A stretch of 5,850 bases of DNA, taken from positions 1-5,850 of the forward strand of contig JAUQXD010001017.1 of assembly GCA_030834835.1 (NCBI GenBank). Direction: 5' to 3'. Each line of letters begins with the position of its first letter. Within the stretch, counting starts at the first letter, position 1. A program made the position numbers and the translations under genes. The notes under the pieces were generated by a model. The model saw nothing but the letters and a program-made list of their open reading frames with translations, was not told the origin of the DNA and made no database searches. The DNA is from Thermoflexales bacterium. GTDB taxonomy: Bacteria; Chloroflexota; Anaerolineae; Fen-1058. Positions 1-5,850 of this stretch are shown in pieces.

Positions 1-949
1 AATCGCACAGCTGCTCATTACTGGGCCGATGCCCTGTGCGCCCGTCAAGATAATCATGAATAGATCTGATTTCCTGATCGAAAAGGGCGTAACGACCATC
101 GTTAGATTTTTCTGACATCTGATTCTTGAGCGGTCGGCCCCGGCTGCGTTTTGGCTTGATCTCAGGCAGGGAATGAGCTGGTTCGTTAGAAGTTCGGCGA
201 GGCCGCGCCGCTGGCTTGTATTCGGCGGTAAGTGCGGTGCCTGTTGGCAGTTCGACCGACAACCGATAGCGCTGATTCAATTTGAGCACTTCGATATAAA
301 TTGTGTCACCCACTGCGAGTTGGTGATGGTCGTACCAATTGCGCAACTGACCGAAGCCTTCGCGCACACGGCCAAGTGAATCACGGGTTGTCTCCAATTC
401 TTCATCGGTATCGAACAGAATTGAAAAAGGGACACCAGGCTCGGGAAAATACTCTTTGAGTTCACGCGCAATGCTGAGCAAATTGTAGTTGCGATCGGTC
501 AGCGTCAGCGTTTTCGACAGCACTGGCCGGCCATCATCGGCGCTGACGGCCTCGGTTTTCGCAGAAATCGTGTGCGTTGGTGCTACTCGTGTTGGTTTAG
601 GTGCTGTTTCGCTTTTCATAGGTGGCAAGGCACTGGCGGCATCAGTACCCTTGGGCAGGTGGGCAGATAGGCGATAGCGGCGACCCGGTTCGAGCACTTC
701 TAAGTAGATAGAATCACCCTGTTTAAGGCGATGCTGCTGATACCAATCAGTCGCTGTATCGCGTTCTCCACGCAGTCGTGGATTTGTGCTATCAACACTG
801 GTCTTGAACACGATGCCTGTATCCAGCTCAACTGTGAAAGGTTGATCGGCTTCGGGAAAATAGGCGCGCCATGGGCCGCTAACGTTAAACTGTTGATATT
901 GTAAGTCGGTGAAGGTCAATTTTCGCGTAAGAACAGTTGTGTTACTCAT
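1..949 (-). CDS. Tandem-repeat-domain protein with AT-hook, 3' end outside the window (partial)
   Basis: Open from an ATG at 949 to the left edge without a stop: 316 residues seen, C-terminus missing. I do not recognise the family. Residues 7-95 and 144-231 are two copies of one domain, aligning with a single one-residue gap. Shared signatures are LTxTD, YFPE, a central D-T pair, WYxxHxL, GDxIYxEVL and RYRLS. The strand-rich pattern ending in W...L..GD.I could fit a B3-like DNA-binding barrel, a weak guess. A Pro/Ala/Thr-rich spacer joins the copies. A basic tail follows, with AT-hook core RGRP at 270-273, which in known proteins binds the minor groove of AT-rich DNA. Residues 293-316 begin a module also found in the gene at the right edge. 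The gene starts 33 bp after the helicase stop with a weak AGG 9 bases before the ATG, so it is probably co-transcribed and translationally coupled. Its likely role is a DNA-binding partner of the helicase (inference). Confidence 0.85.
   Translation of the reverse strand, partial: MSNTTVLTRKLTFTDLQYQQFNVSGPWRAYFPEADQPFTVELDTGIVFKTSVDSTNPRLRGERDTATDWYQQHRLKQGDSIYLEVLEPGRRYRLSAHLPKGTDAASALPPMKSETAPKPTRVAPTHTISAKTEAVSADDGRPVLSKTLTLTDRNYNLLSIARELKEYFPEPGVPFSILFDTDEELETTRDSLGRVREGFGQLRNWYDHHQLAVGDTIYIEVLKLNQRYRLSVELPTGTALTAEYKPAARPRRTSNEPAHSLPEIKPKRSRGRPLKNQMSEKSNDGRYALFDQEIRSIHDYLDGRTGHRPSNEQLCD
122..157 (-). other. AT-hook segment (protein motif)
   Basis: Encodes residues 265-276 of the left-edge gene: a Lys/Arg-rich stretch around the core Arg-Gly-Arg-Pro at 270-273, with a further Lys at 275. 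The RGRP core with flanking basic residues is the standard AT-hook signature for minor-groove binding. A chance match in a basic linker cannot be excluded. Confidence 0.65.
257..520 (-). repeat. Protein-level tandem domain, copy 2
   Basis: Encodes residues 144-231 of the AT-hook protein, the second copy of the domain at 665-931. The same signature residues recur at an offset of 137, falling to 136 after a one-residue gap near residue 57 of copy 1. Conserved points are T-D (151-152), YFPE (167-170), WY (205-206), GD (214-215) and RYRLS (227-231). Confidence 0.85.
665..931 (-). repeat. Protein-level tandem domain, copy 1
   Basis: Encodes residues 7-95 of the AT-hook protein. It aligns to copy 2 (257-520) with about 35 identities in 89 positions, counted by hand. 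Conserved points include T-D (14-15), YFPE (30-33), WY (69-70), GD (78-79), EVL (84-86) and RYRLS (91-95). The DNA itself has diverged, so this is an old internal duplication, not a recent DNA repeat. Confidence 0.85.
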
Positions 950-982
950 ATCGCAAAGCCTATGGTTGTCATTGAACTGGCA
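950..982 (-). other. 33-bp spacer between helicase and AT-hook gene
   Basis: No terminator hairpin or promoter is visible. A weak AGG lies 9 bases before the ATG at 949. The two genes are in the same reading frame, separated by the helicase TAA and 11 sense codons, which fits an operon with coupled translation. Confidence 0.6.
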
Positions 983-3900
983 TTAGCCCACTTTTTCAGC
1001 TTGCGCCCAGAATTGCTCGAAGAAGGTCGCATCCGTTTTCGACTCAGTATATTCACTTACCATTCGGTGATCACCATAAGCACCGCCAAAAGGTGGCATA
1101 TTAATCGAGAAATCACGGCTGTATAGATACCGATCATGGGTCAGCTTGCTCTTGCGCAAAAGGCCCAATTGAAAGTTAATTCCACGGCGTCCGAGCTCAT
1201 TTCGGAGATCGTGTGCCCGTTCAACATGTAGGGACGGTGGTCGACCGTCAGGCGGAGCAATCTGTTCACTCGTCGTGAGCAGACAGATCTCGGTCAGATC
1301 GAGATCGGGATACTGGCAGACGTCCCAAATCAGATCGAATACGTGGTCAAGAAGAAAAGGGTCAATCCATTTTATGAAGGACCGACACGACAGCATAAGC
1401 TTTCTCAGCGTTGTCCGGTTGTATTCGCCGTTGTTCGGATCCAGGCGGGTGCCGATCACGTTGAAGGGTACTCCTCCAAACAGCGGCAAGTCGTTGATTT
1501 GTCTTGCGACCAGATTAGGTCGAGTATTCGCATACTCGGCCAAACGTCGATACTTGCCGCCCGGGGGTAGTGCACTGGTATAGTCCCAATTGCCTACCAC
1601 AATGAGCGATGTCCGGGCACGTGTAACAGCCACGTTCAGGAGGTTGGCGGTGTTTTCAAGCCATTGCAGACTGCCATCACGCAAGCCAGGCCCTAAGACC
1701 GTCGAAAAGAAAATGATGTCTTTCTCGTCACCCTGAAACGTATGTGCGGTGCCTACGGAAACACGATCGCTCAACGACTTGCGCTGGTAAGTCGTTGTCT
1801 TCAGCCAGGCACCGATGCGCTCTGCCTGTTGGCGGTAGGGTGTTACAATGCCCATAGTAGCTCCTGGCATTTTGTAACCATCCAGGCTGTTGAGGGTTTG
1901 AGGAACCAAAGTTTTGAGCATTTCGATTTCGGCTAAGTTGTAGGCGCTTCCTCCGGCAGGATGTTCCGCCTTGCCATCCACGTGCATCCAGTACACGCCG
2001 CAACCACGTTCCACGAAACTAGGCGGAACCTTGCGCCGAGACATATCGGTTCGGATGATCAATTTCTCATCGTAGAATTCGCGATTCGAAAAGCCGATGA
2101 TACGCGGATCGGAACGGAAATGCTCATTCAGCAAAATCGCTCCCGGTTGCGCGCCGACGCTGCGCTGCGCGATGTCATACAAAGAATGCGTATTGTATAG
2201 AAATGCGCTTGTCGCCACTCCAAACTTGTCGGCGATCTGTACGTCTGTATCTCTATATAGCGTTGCCACGTGCCGAAGCTGATTGGGGTCACCGACGATT
2301 ACCACGCGTTTCGCGCGGTATAACAGCGGCAGGGCTGACGGGACATCGCACTGTGAGGCTTCATCGATGATCACCAGATCAAACAAGCCCGGCGATAACG
2401 GCAGGTTGGATTTTGCGGACAAGTTAGTCGTTGCCCATATCGGGAAGACCTGGAGAGCGGCAGGGAGGTTGTTCTTTTCTGCGGCCTTAAGTCGTCCATC
2501 ATACTGGCCGAACAGTTGCTCTACCGCAGAAACATAATCTCGTGTTTGCTGAATAACCGACGACCCTAAAGCCTTTACTTTTTCAACCCAAACCGCCTTG
2601 ATGAGGCCGGCGCCGATGGAAAAGATTTCCTGTTCCAGCTTGTCAACTTGCGCGATTGCCTCCGCCTCTGGCGGCAAAGTCGCCATTTCCTGCTGTTGGC
2701 GCTTAATGATTGAGTTGGCCCGCCATAGCGCAATCAGATTTCGCCATTTGGTAAGATAGTCGATAATGGCCTGTGGATCGGAATGCGGTTTGAGCAGCCA
2801 CAGCCGGGTATGTTTTCCGGCCGGACCGGCCTTGAAGTCTGCCAGTGCCGACGTCGCCTCGTCATTCTGATCGAATTTGCTATTGATTCTAGCAATCAAG
2901 TTGTCGCGACGTCCAATAAGATCCAGAACGGCCTGCGAGATCGCTTCAATTTCGTTCGACACCGGCTTAGTCAGGTTCAACGGAATTTCAAGGCTGCCTA
3001 CATCATGACGCAGCGATTCCGGCAACGTCGCCGTTAAGGTCGTCAAGTCCTGGTGTGCCTTCTCGAGTGTGCGCCTCACTCTGTTGAGTTGTGCCTGTAA
3101 CTCGCAGGCAGACATGAAGACCAGAGCCTCCGCACAGAGTGCCACCAGCTTTTCAGTGTCTTTGAATTTATGTTCAAGCTCCCAATCTACCCCCATAGTC
3201 TTTTCAACGGCATCAAATTCGAGAGCAAGCTTAGCAGTAGGGTTTGCCAGACTCAGCCGGGTCAATAAGCGTTGCCACCAAGGGTTCTCACCTTTTGCTA
3301 TAACCTCTGCCTGCTGATGGATTTGCCGAATTTCGGCCACACACGCCTCAATCTGTTCGCTTTCCCACTGACTCGCTAGCATAGCAGAATGATCGTGTAG
3401 CGGCTCAGGCAAGGCATTCAGTGTGGTAGACAGTGACGCAGCGAGCTCACGTGCGGAACGAGCCTGATCAACGATGGCCGCCTGAGTCTCCAATGCTGGC
3501 AATAGGGCTTGCCAGGTATTCAGGTAACCTTGAATTGTTTCCAACGAATCAAATTTCTGCTGGGCTAAAAAGCCGGCCCCGAAAGATCCCCACTGAGATT
3601 CAAAGCGTTTGATCACTTCAATCAGTGCAAGGTCTTGAGAATTTGTCTGCACCAATCGGGCAATGCTCTCAACCAATCGGACTTGTTCTTCACTTAACCC
3701 CAACGCTGCGGGTAGAAGATTGGACAGGACGGCATTTAACCGATCCAGTTCTTCTGCGCGGAATTTCGGAGGATGAGATTCAGCAACCTCAACAATTGAG
3801 GCCGGCAAGACTTTTGCCAAATCATCTCGTTCGATCTGATAGCAGCGCGCCAGCCCCTGCAAATCCCGGACATGGTGCAGGATCGCTTGTGCTTCAAGCG

Positions 3901-5440
3901 TTTGCTTGTGGAGCTGTTGATACTGATTGCGCAAAGCAACTGATGGTGTAGTTTTTCCCGTCGCCACAACATTATTCAAGGCAGCTGCCATACTGGCAAC
4001 TGCCTTTTTCCGAAACTCTGCTCTACCCGTACGAACCGCACCTGGAAATCCCACTTCATCTTGCAGTCTAGACATGACTACGTCGACAGCCTGGTTGTTT
4101 CGGCTTGCAAACAACACGGTTTCACCTGACAGTATAGCCTGGGAGATCAAGTTCAGAATCAACTGTGATTTGCCGGTACCAGGTGGACCAGTCACAACGC
4201 TTAGCTGCTCAATCTTTGCAGCAGCCATGGCTTTGCGCTGTTGGTCGTTAGCAGCCACAACGTAGACAGACGGATCTTGATCAACAGGTTCAGCATTCGG
4301 ATAGCCGTGCTCAGGTAACACGCTAAGCAACGTCTTGAGCGAGGGCTGAACCTGATACCAAGTGCTGGTAGAAGCCAGGTCATGGAGTTCACGTATGAGA
4401 TTACCCGTGATCTGGCTGGGGGTAACACTGAACAAACATGGAACGCGGTAAACCAGGTTGGGCGTCAACGAACCAAAAGTAGTTTGGCTTGAACTTGGTG
4501 ATGACAACGACTGACCGGTTATTTCAGATAAGCGGTTGATCAGAAAATCTTCTACGGCTGCTACGCGTGACTGCCCTGCAGCAGGTTTGACCTGATCACA
4601 TTCGTCTAACAGCGCCGATATTTCTTCCTCCATCAATTTGAAATGACGCAGCGCCGCATAACTCACTTCAAATTCATCGGCTTCAAAGATGAATTTATTG
4701 TTGGCTTTTTCGACTGTCACCGGCGTAATCAAGAGGGGCGCGACACGTTGAGCATCAAGCGCCAGGACCGGAAAGCCCAGGCGCAATTCTTGTTCACCAG
4801 GCCGCTGGCGCTGCTCAATAAACCGACTCACGTCTCCCAATTGGGATGAAAGTTCGAGCTTGCCGTTTCTACTCAAGAACTGGCGCACATGATCAGGGTT
4901 CGCCTGAAAAAAGACGCGCGAACTGGGTTCTTCGATAACATACTGTTGACTATATTCACGAACTACACATTCGGCAAAGTACTCAATCAGTCGATGCCAT
5001 TCATCGGATGACGTGACGCGCGTGAACTGTGGTGAGAGCGCCTTTGAGCTGCTGGCAGGTTGTTTTGCACGAGACGTGGAGGCGTAAGGTTGAAAAATGG
5101 CGCTGTCGGAATGAGATACAGCCGGTGAGTTCTGAGCCGTAGGCGTCGTTGTTGCTTGTGCCGACACAGGCATGGCTGCTGGCGCGCTTGGTGCATCGAC
5201 CAGTTCACACTCTTGCATATTAGAAATCCAGAAGCTGCGCTCTCCCCCACGCAGGTAGCATTGCGCTCGAATTTTGCCCTGCTCTTCCCACGCTAGCGGG
5301 AGAATGACACGTCGCGTAACATCACCGCGAATGTCCCGATACACGATTAGAACCTTGCTTCTGGTTGAAAGAGCGTGATTGATAATGTCATAGTTGCTCG
5401 ACCCGTAATTGGAGTTAGAGTATTTTCTTCTGATTGCCAT
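983..5440 (-). CDS. WYL-domain superfamily 1 helicase with C-terminal PLD/MIT_C-like domain; candidate anti-phage protein (Mokosh II-like)
   Basis: Complete 1485-residue ATP-dependent helicase, probably cytoplasmic and acting on RNA or DNA. Seen in order: a WYL-like beta-rich domain at about 21-83 (Y34, G39, R43-R44, P48, R68, F70); a Ser/Ala/Pro/Thr/Gln-rich linker at about 84-135; an N-terminal helicase-associated region at about 136-390; Q-motif near Q400-Q401; Walker A GPPGTGKS at 418-425; a long helical insertion at about 476-995; PIWATTNLSA at 1000-1009; Walker B DEASQ at 1026-1030; GDPNQL at 1050-1055; NEHFRSDP at 1105-1112; HTFQGDE at 1233-1239; LNVAVTRAR at 1268-1276; and a PLD/MIT_C-like domain at about 1340-1482 with HDRYL at 1435-1439. 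All helicase motifs look intact. The start is fixed by an in-frame TAA 15 bases upstream and a GAAGGA ribosome binding site 7 bases from the ATG. The family is COG1112-like. Helicase-PLD fusion is the reported design of Mokosh type II (MkoC); membership here is inferred. It could instead belong to another helicase-nuclease defence system. The fold calls for the two end domains are less certain than the helicase call. Confidence 0.95.
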   Translation of the reverse strand: MAIRRKYSNSNYGSSNYDIINHALSTRSKVLIVYRDIRGDVTRRVILPLAWEEQGKIRAQCYLRGGERSFWISNMQECELVDAPSAPAAMPVSAQATTTPTAQNSPAVSHSDSAIFQPYASTSRAKQPASSSKALSPQFTRVTSSDEWHRLIEYFAECVVREYSQQYVIEEPSSRVFFQANPDHVRQFLSRNGKLELSSQLGDVSRFIEQRQRPGEQELRLGFPVLALDAQRVAPLLITPVTVEKANNKFIFEADEFEVSYAALRHFKLMEEEISALLDECDQVKPAAGQSRVAAVEDFLINRLSEITGQSLSSPSSSQTTFGSLTPNLVYRVPCLFSVTPSQITGNLIRELHDLASTSTWYQVQPSLKTLLSVLPEHGYPNAEPVDQDPSVYVVAANDQQRKAMAAAKIEQLSVVTGPPGTGKSQLILNLISQAILSGETVLFASRNNQAVDVVMSRLQDEVGFPGAVRTGRAEFRKKAVASMAAALNNVVATGKTTPSVALRNQYQQLHKQTLEAQAILHHVRDLQGLARCYQIERDDLAKVLPASIVEVAESHPPKFRAEELDRLNAVLSNLLPAALGLSEEQVRLVESIARLVQTNSQDLALIEVIKRFESQWGSFGAGFLAQQKFDSLETIQGYLNTWQALLPALETQAAIVDQARSARELAASLSTTLNALPEPLHDHSAMLASQWESEQIEACVAEIRQIHQQAEVIAKGENPWWQRLLTRLSLANPTAKLALEFDAVEKTMGVDWELEHKFKDTEKLVALCAEALVFMSACELQAQLNRVRRTLEKAHQDLTTLTATLPESLRHDVGSLEIPLNLTKPVSNEIEAISQAVLDLIGRRDNLIARINSKFDQNDEATSALADFKAGPAGKHTRLWLLKPHSDPQAIIDYLTKWRNLIALWRANSIIKRQQQEMATLPPEAEAIAQVDKLEQEIFSIGAGLIKAVWVEKVKALGSSVIQQTRDYVSAVEQLFGQYDGRLKAAEKNNLPAALQVFPIWATTNLSAKSNLPLSPGLFDLVIIDEASQCDVPSALPLLYRAKRVVIVGDPNQLRHVATLYRDTDVQIADKFGVATSAFLYNTHSLYDIAQRSVGAQPGAILLNEHFRSDPRIIGFSNREFYDEKLIIRTDMSRRKVPPSFVERGCGVYWMHVDGKAEHPAGGSAYNLAEIEMLKTLVPQTLNSLDGYKMPGATMGIVTPYRQQAERIGAWLKTTTYQRKSLSDRVSVGTAHTFQGDEKDIIFFSTVLGPGLRDGSLQWLENTANLLNVAVTRARTSLIVVGNWDYTSALPPGGKYRRLAEYANTRPNLVARQINDLPLFGGVPFNVIGTRLDPNNGEYNRTTLRKLMLSCRSFIKWIDPFLLDHVFDLIWDVCQYPDLDLTEICLLTTSEQIAPPDGRPPSLHVERAHDLRNELGRRGINFQLGLLRKSKLTHDRYLYSRDFSINMPPFGGAYGDHRMVSEYTESKTDATFFEQFWAQAEKVG

Positions 5441-5521
5441 ACGGTTATCCTTCGGTTACCGATAATGTCGCTATAGATTTTTCTCGAGGCTAATAAATGA
5501 TCCGATTTGATCTTCGAACCT
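5441..5521 (-). promoter_or_regulatory. 81-bp leader of the helicase gene with Shine-Dalgarno site
   Basis: The stretch lies between the upstream TAG and the helicase ATG. GAAGGA at 5448-5453 (minus strand) sits 7 bases from the ATG and is a good ribosome binding site. An in-frame TAA at 5456-5458 excludes an earlier start. The site is flanked by two direct copies of TAACCG (5442-5447 and 5453-5458). The leader is AT-richer than the genes and has CATTAT- and TATAGC-like hexamers, but no convincing paired -35 box and no hairpin followed by a T-run. Readthrough from the upstream gene is therefore the likeliest source of transcript. Confidence 0.6.
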
Positions 5522-5850
5522 CTAATGTTTCTCAGTCTGATTGGTCTTCATCTTGCACACAGCCACAATCTTCCGTAGCGATTTGACGAACTCTTCTTCC
5601 AGTTGACTCTCGTCGATGTGGGCATACAGCGCCACGGCTTCGGTGTAGGCTTCGCGATGATAGGCAAAGCGCACCCATTCGGCGAGTTCACGGTTGTACG
5701 GTTGATGATCGAATTGCCCCGCCAGATACTTCCGAATGACGCGCAGATGCGCTTCGGCGGCGAGGTCGTGCGTGGCATTCATCGTGGCGCGCTCGACGTT
5801 GGTGGGCGTGCGCCAGCGGCCTGAGCGTTTGTCGAACCAGAAGTTTTCTA
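5522..5850 (-). CDS. C-terminal end of an unidentified protein (5' end outside the window)
   Basis: The minus-strand frame ending at TAG (5522-5524) is open to the right edge: 108 residues seen, N-terminus missing. I do not recognise it. The visible part begins with an aromatic, basic stretch (FWFDKRSGRW) and continues into a charged, mostly helical tail. That tail contains YLAGQ, an ELAEWVRFAYH helix, an EAVALYAHID helix reminiscent of a TPR-type hairpin, and a lysine-rich end. An internal ATG at 5780-5782 would give an 86-residue protein, but it has no ribosome binding site and the sequence before it reads as good protein, so a longer gene entering from the right is preferred. Residues encoded at 5678-5749 resemble the last visible residues of the gene at the left edge. 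It is the first gene of the three in transcription order, 81 bp before the helicase. A methyltransferase tail or other defence subunit is possible, but nothing visible proves it. Confidence 0.75.
   Translation of the reverse strand, partial: ENFWFDKRSGRWRTPTNVERATMNATHDLAAEAHLRVIRKYLAGQFDHQPYNRELAEWVRFAYHREAYTEAVALYAHIDESQLEEEFVKSLRKIVAVCKMKTNQTEKH

Noticed and set aside
277..471. Minus-strand open frame of 64 codons
   Set aside because: It is out of frame with, and inside, the tandem-domain gene, whose own frame is supported by the internal domain repeat.
1275..1583. Plus-strand open frame of 102 codons
   Set aside because: It overlaps the conserved C-terminal domain of the helicase in antisense and shows no protein-like motif.
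3927..4265. Plus-strand open frame of 112 codons, and a similar one at 3625-3951
   Set aside because: Both lie wholly inside the helicase gene on the opposite strand, opposite the Walker A/insertion coding region. They have no recognisable motif and are explained as antisense shadows.
5441..5521. Rho-independent terminator or strong promoter between the right-edge gene and the helicase
   Set aside because: Only short palindromes (CTCGAG, TTCGAA) are present, with no stable hairpin plus T-run, and no -35/-10 pair at proper spacing.
5522..5782. Independent 86-residue gene starting at the ATG at 5780-5782
   Set aside because: There is no Shine-Dalgarno sequence before this ATG, and the frame stays open with protein-like sequence to the window edge, so it is read as the end of a longer gene.
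5603..5824. Plus-strand open frame of 73 codons
   Set aside because: It is antisense to the right-edge gene and has no supporting motif or ribosome binding site.
1..5850. CRISPR array, transposon ends, tRNA or attachment site
   Set aside because: No regularly spaced DNA repeats, terminal inverted repeats, transposase or tRNA-like cloverleaf were seen on either strand.

Overview
The window holds three genes on the minus strand, transcribed from right to left, with gaps of only 81 bp and 33 bp. It looks like part of one operon from an accessory or defence region. Base composition is about half G+C by eye, gaps are short and Shine-Dalgarno-type sites are present, so a bacterium is likely, probably proteobacterial. 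The sequence does not allow a firmer taxonomic call. No tRNA, rRNA, CRISPR array, insertion sequence or phage structural gene is visible.

Layout in transcription order. (1) The right edge (5522-5850) carries the C-terminal end of a protein whose start lies outside the window. (2) The centre (983-5440) is one very large intact gene of 1485 codons. It encodes a WYL-like N-terminal domain, a low-complexity linker, a superfamily 1 helicase of the COG1112/Upf1-like type with a helical insertion of about 500 residues, and a C-terminal phospholipase-D/MIT_C-like domain with an HDR motif. (3) The left edge (1-949) carries the first 316 residues of a protein with two tandem copies of an unidentified ~90-residue domain (about 39% identical by hand count), an AT-hook (RGRP), and the start of a third module. 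It runs off the window.

The helicase plus PLD-like fusion resembles the single-protein design described for type II Mokosh anti-phage systems (MkoC), but the WYL module and the two flanking genes are not part of that description as I know it. The two incomplete flanking genes appear to share a short C-terminal module (2-73 and 5678-5749; 9 of 24 positions identical, no gaps). This suggests they are paralogous at one end, or dock on the same partner. My inference is a multi-gene nucleic-acid-sensing defence operon: a helicase with a regulatory WYL sensor and a PLD-like tail, accompanied by a DNA-binding AT-hook protein and a third component whose function cannot be read from this fragment.
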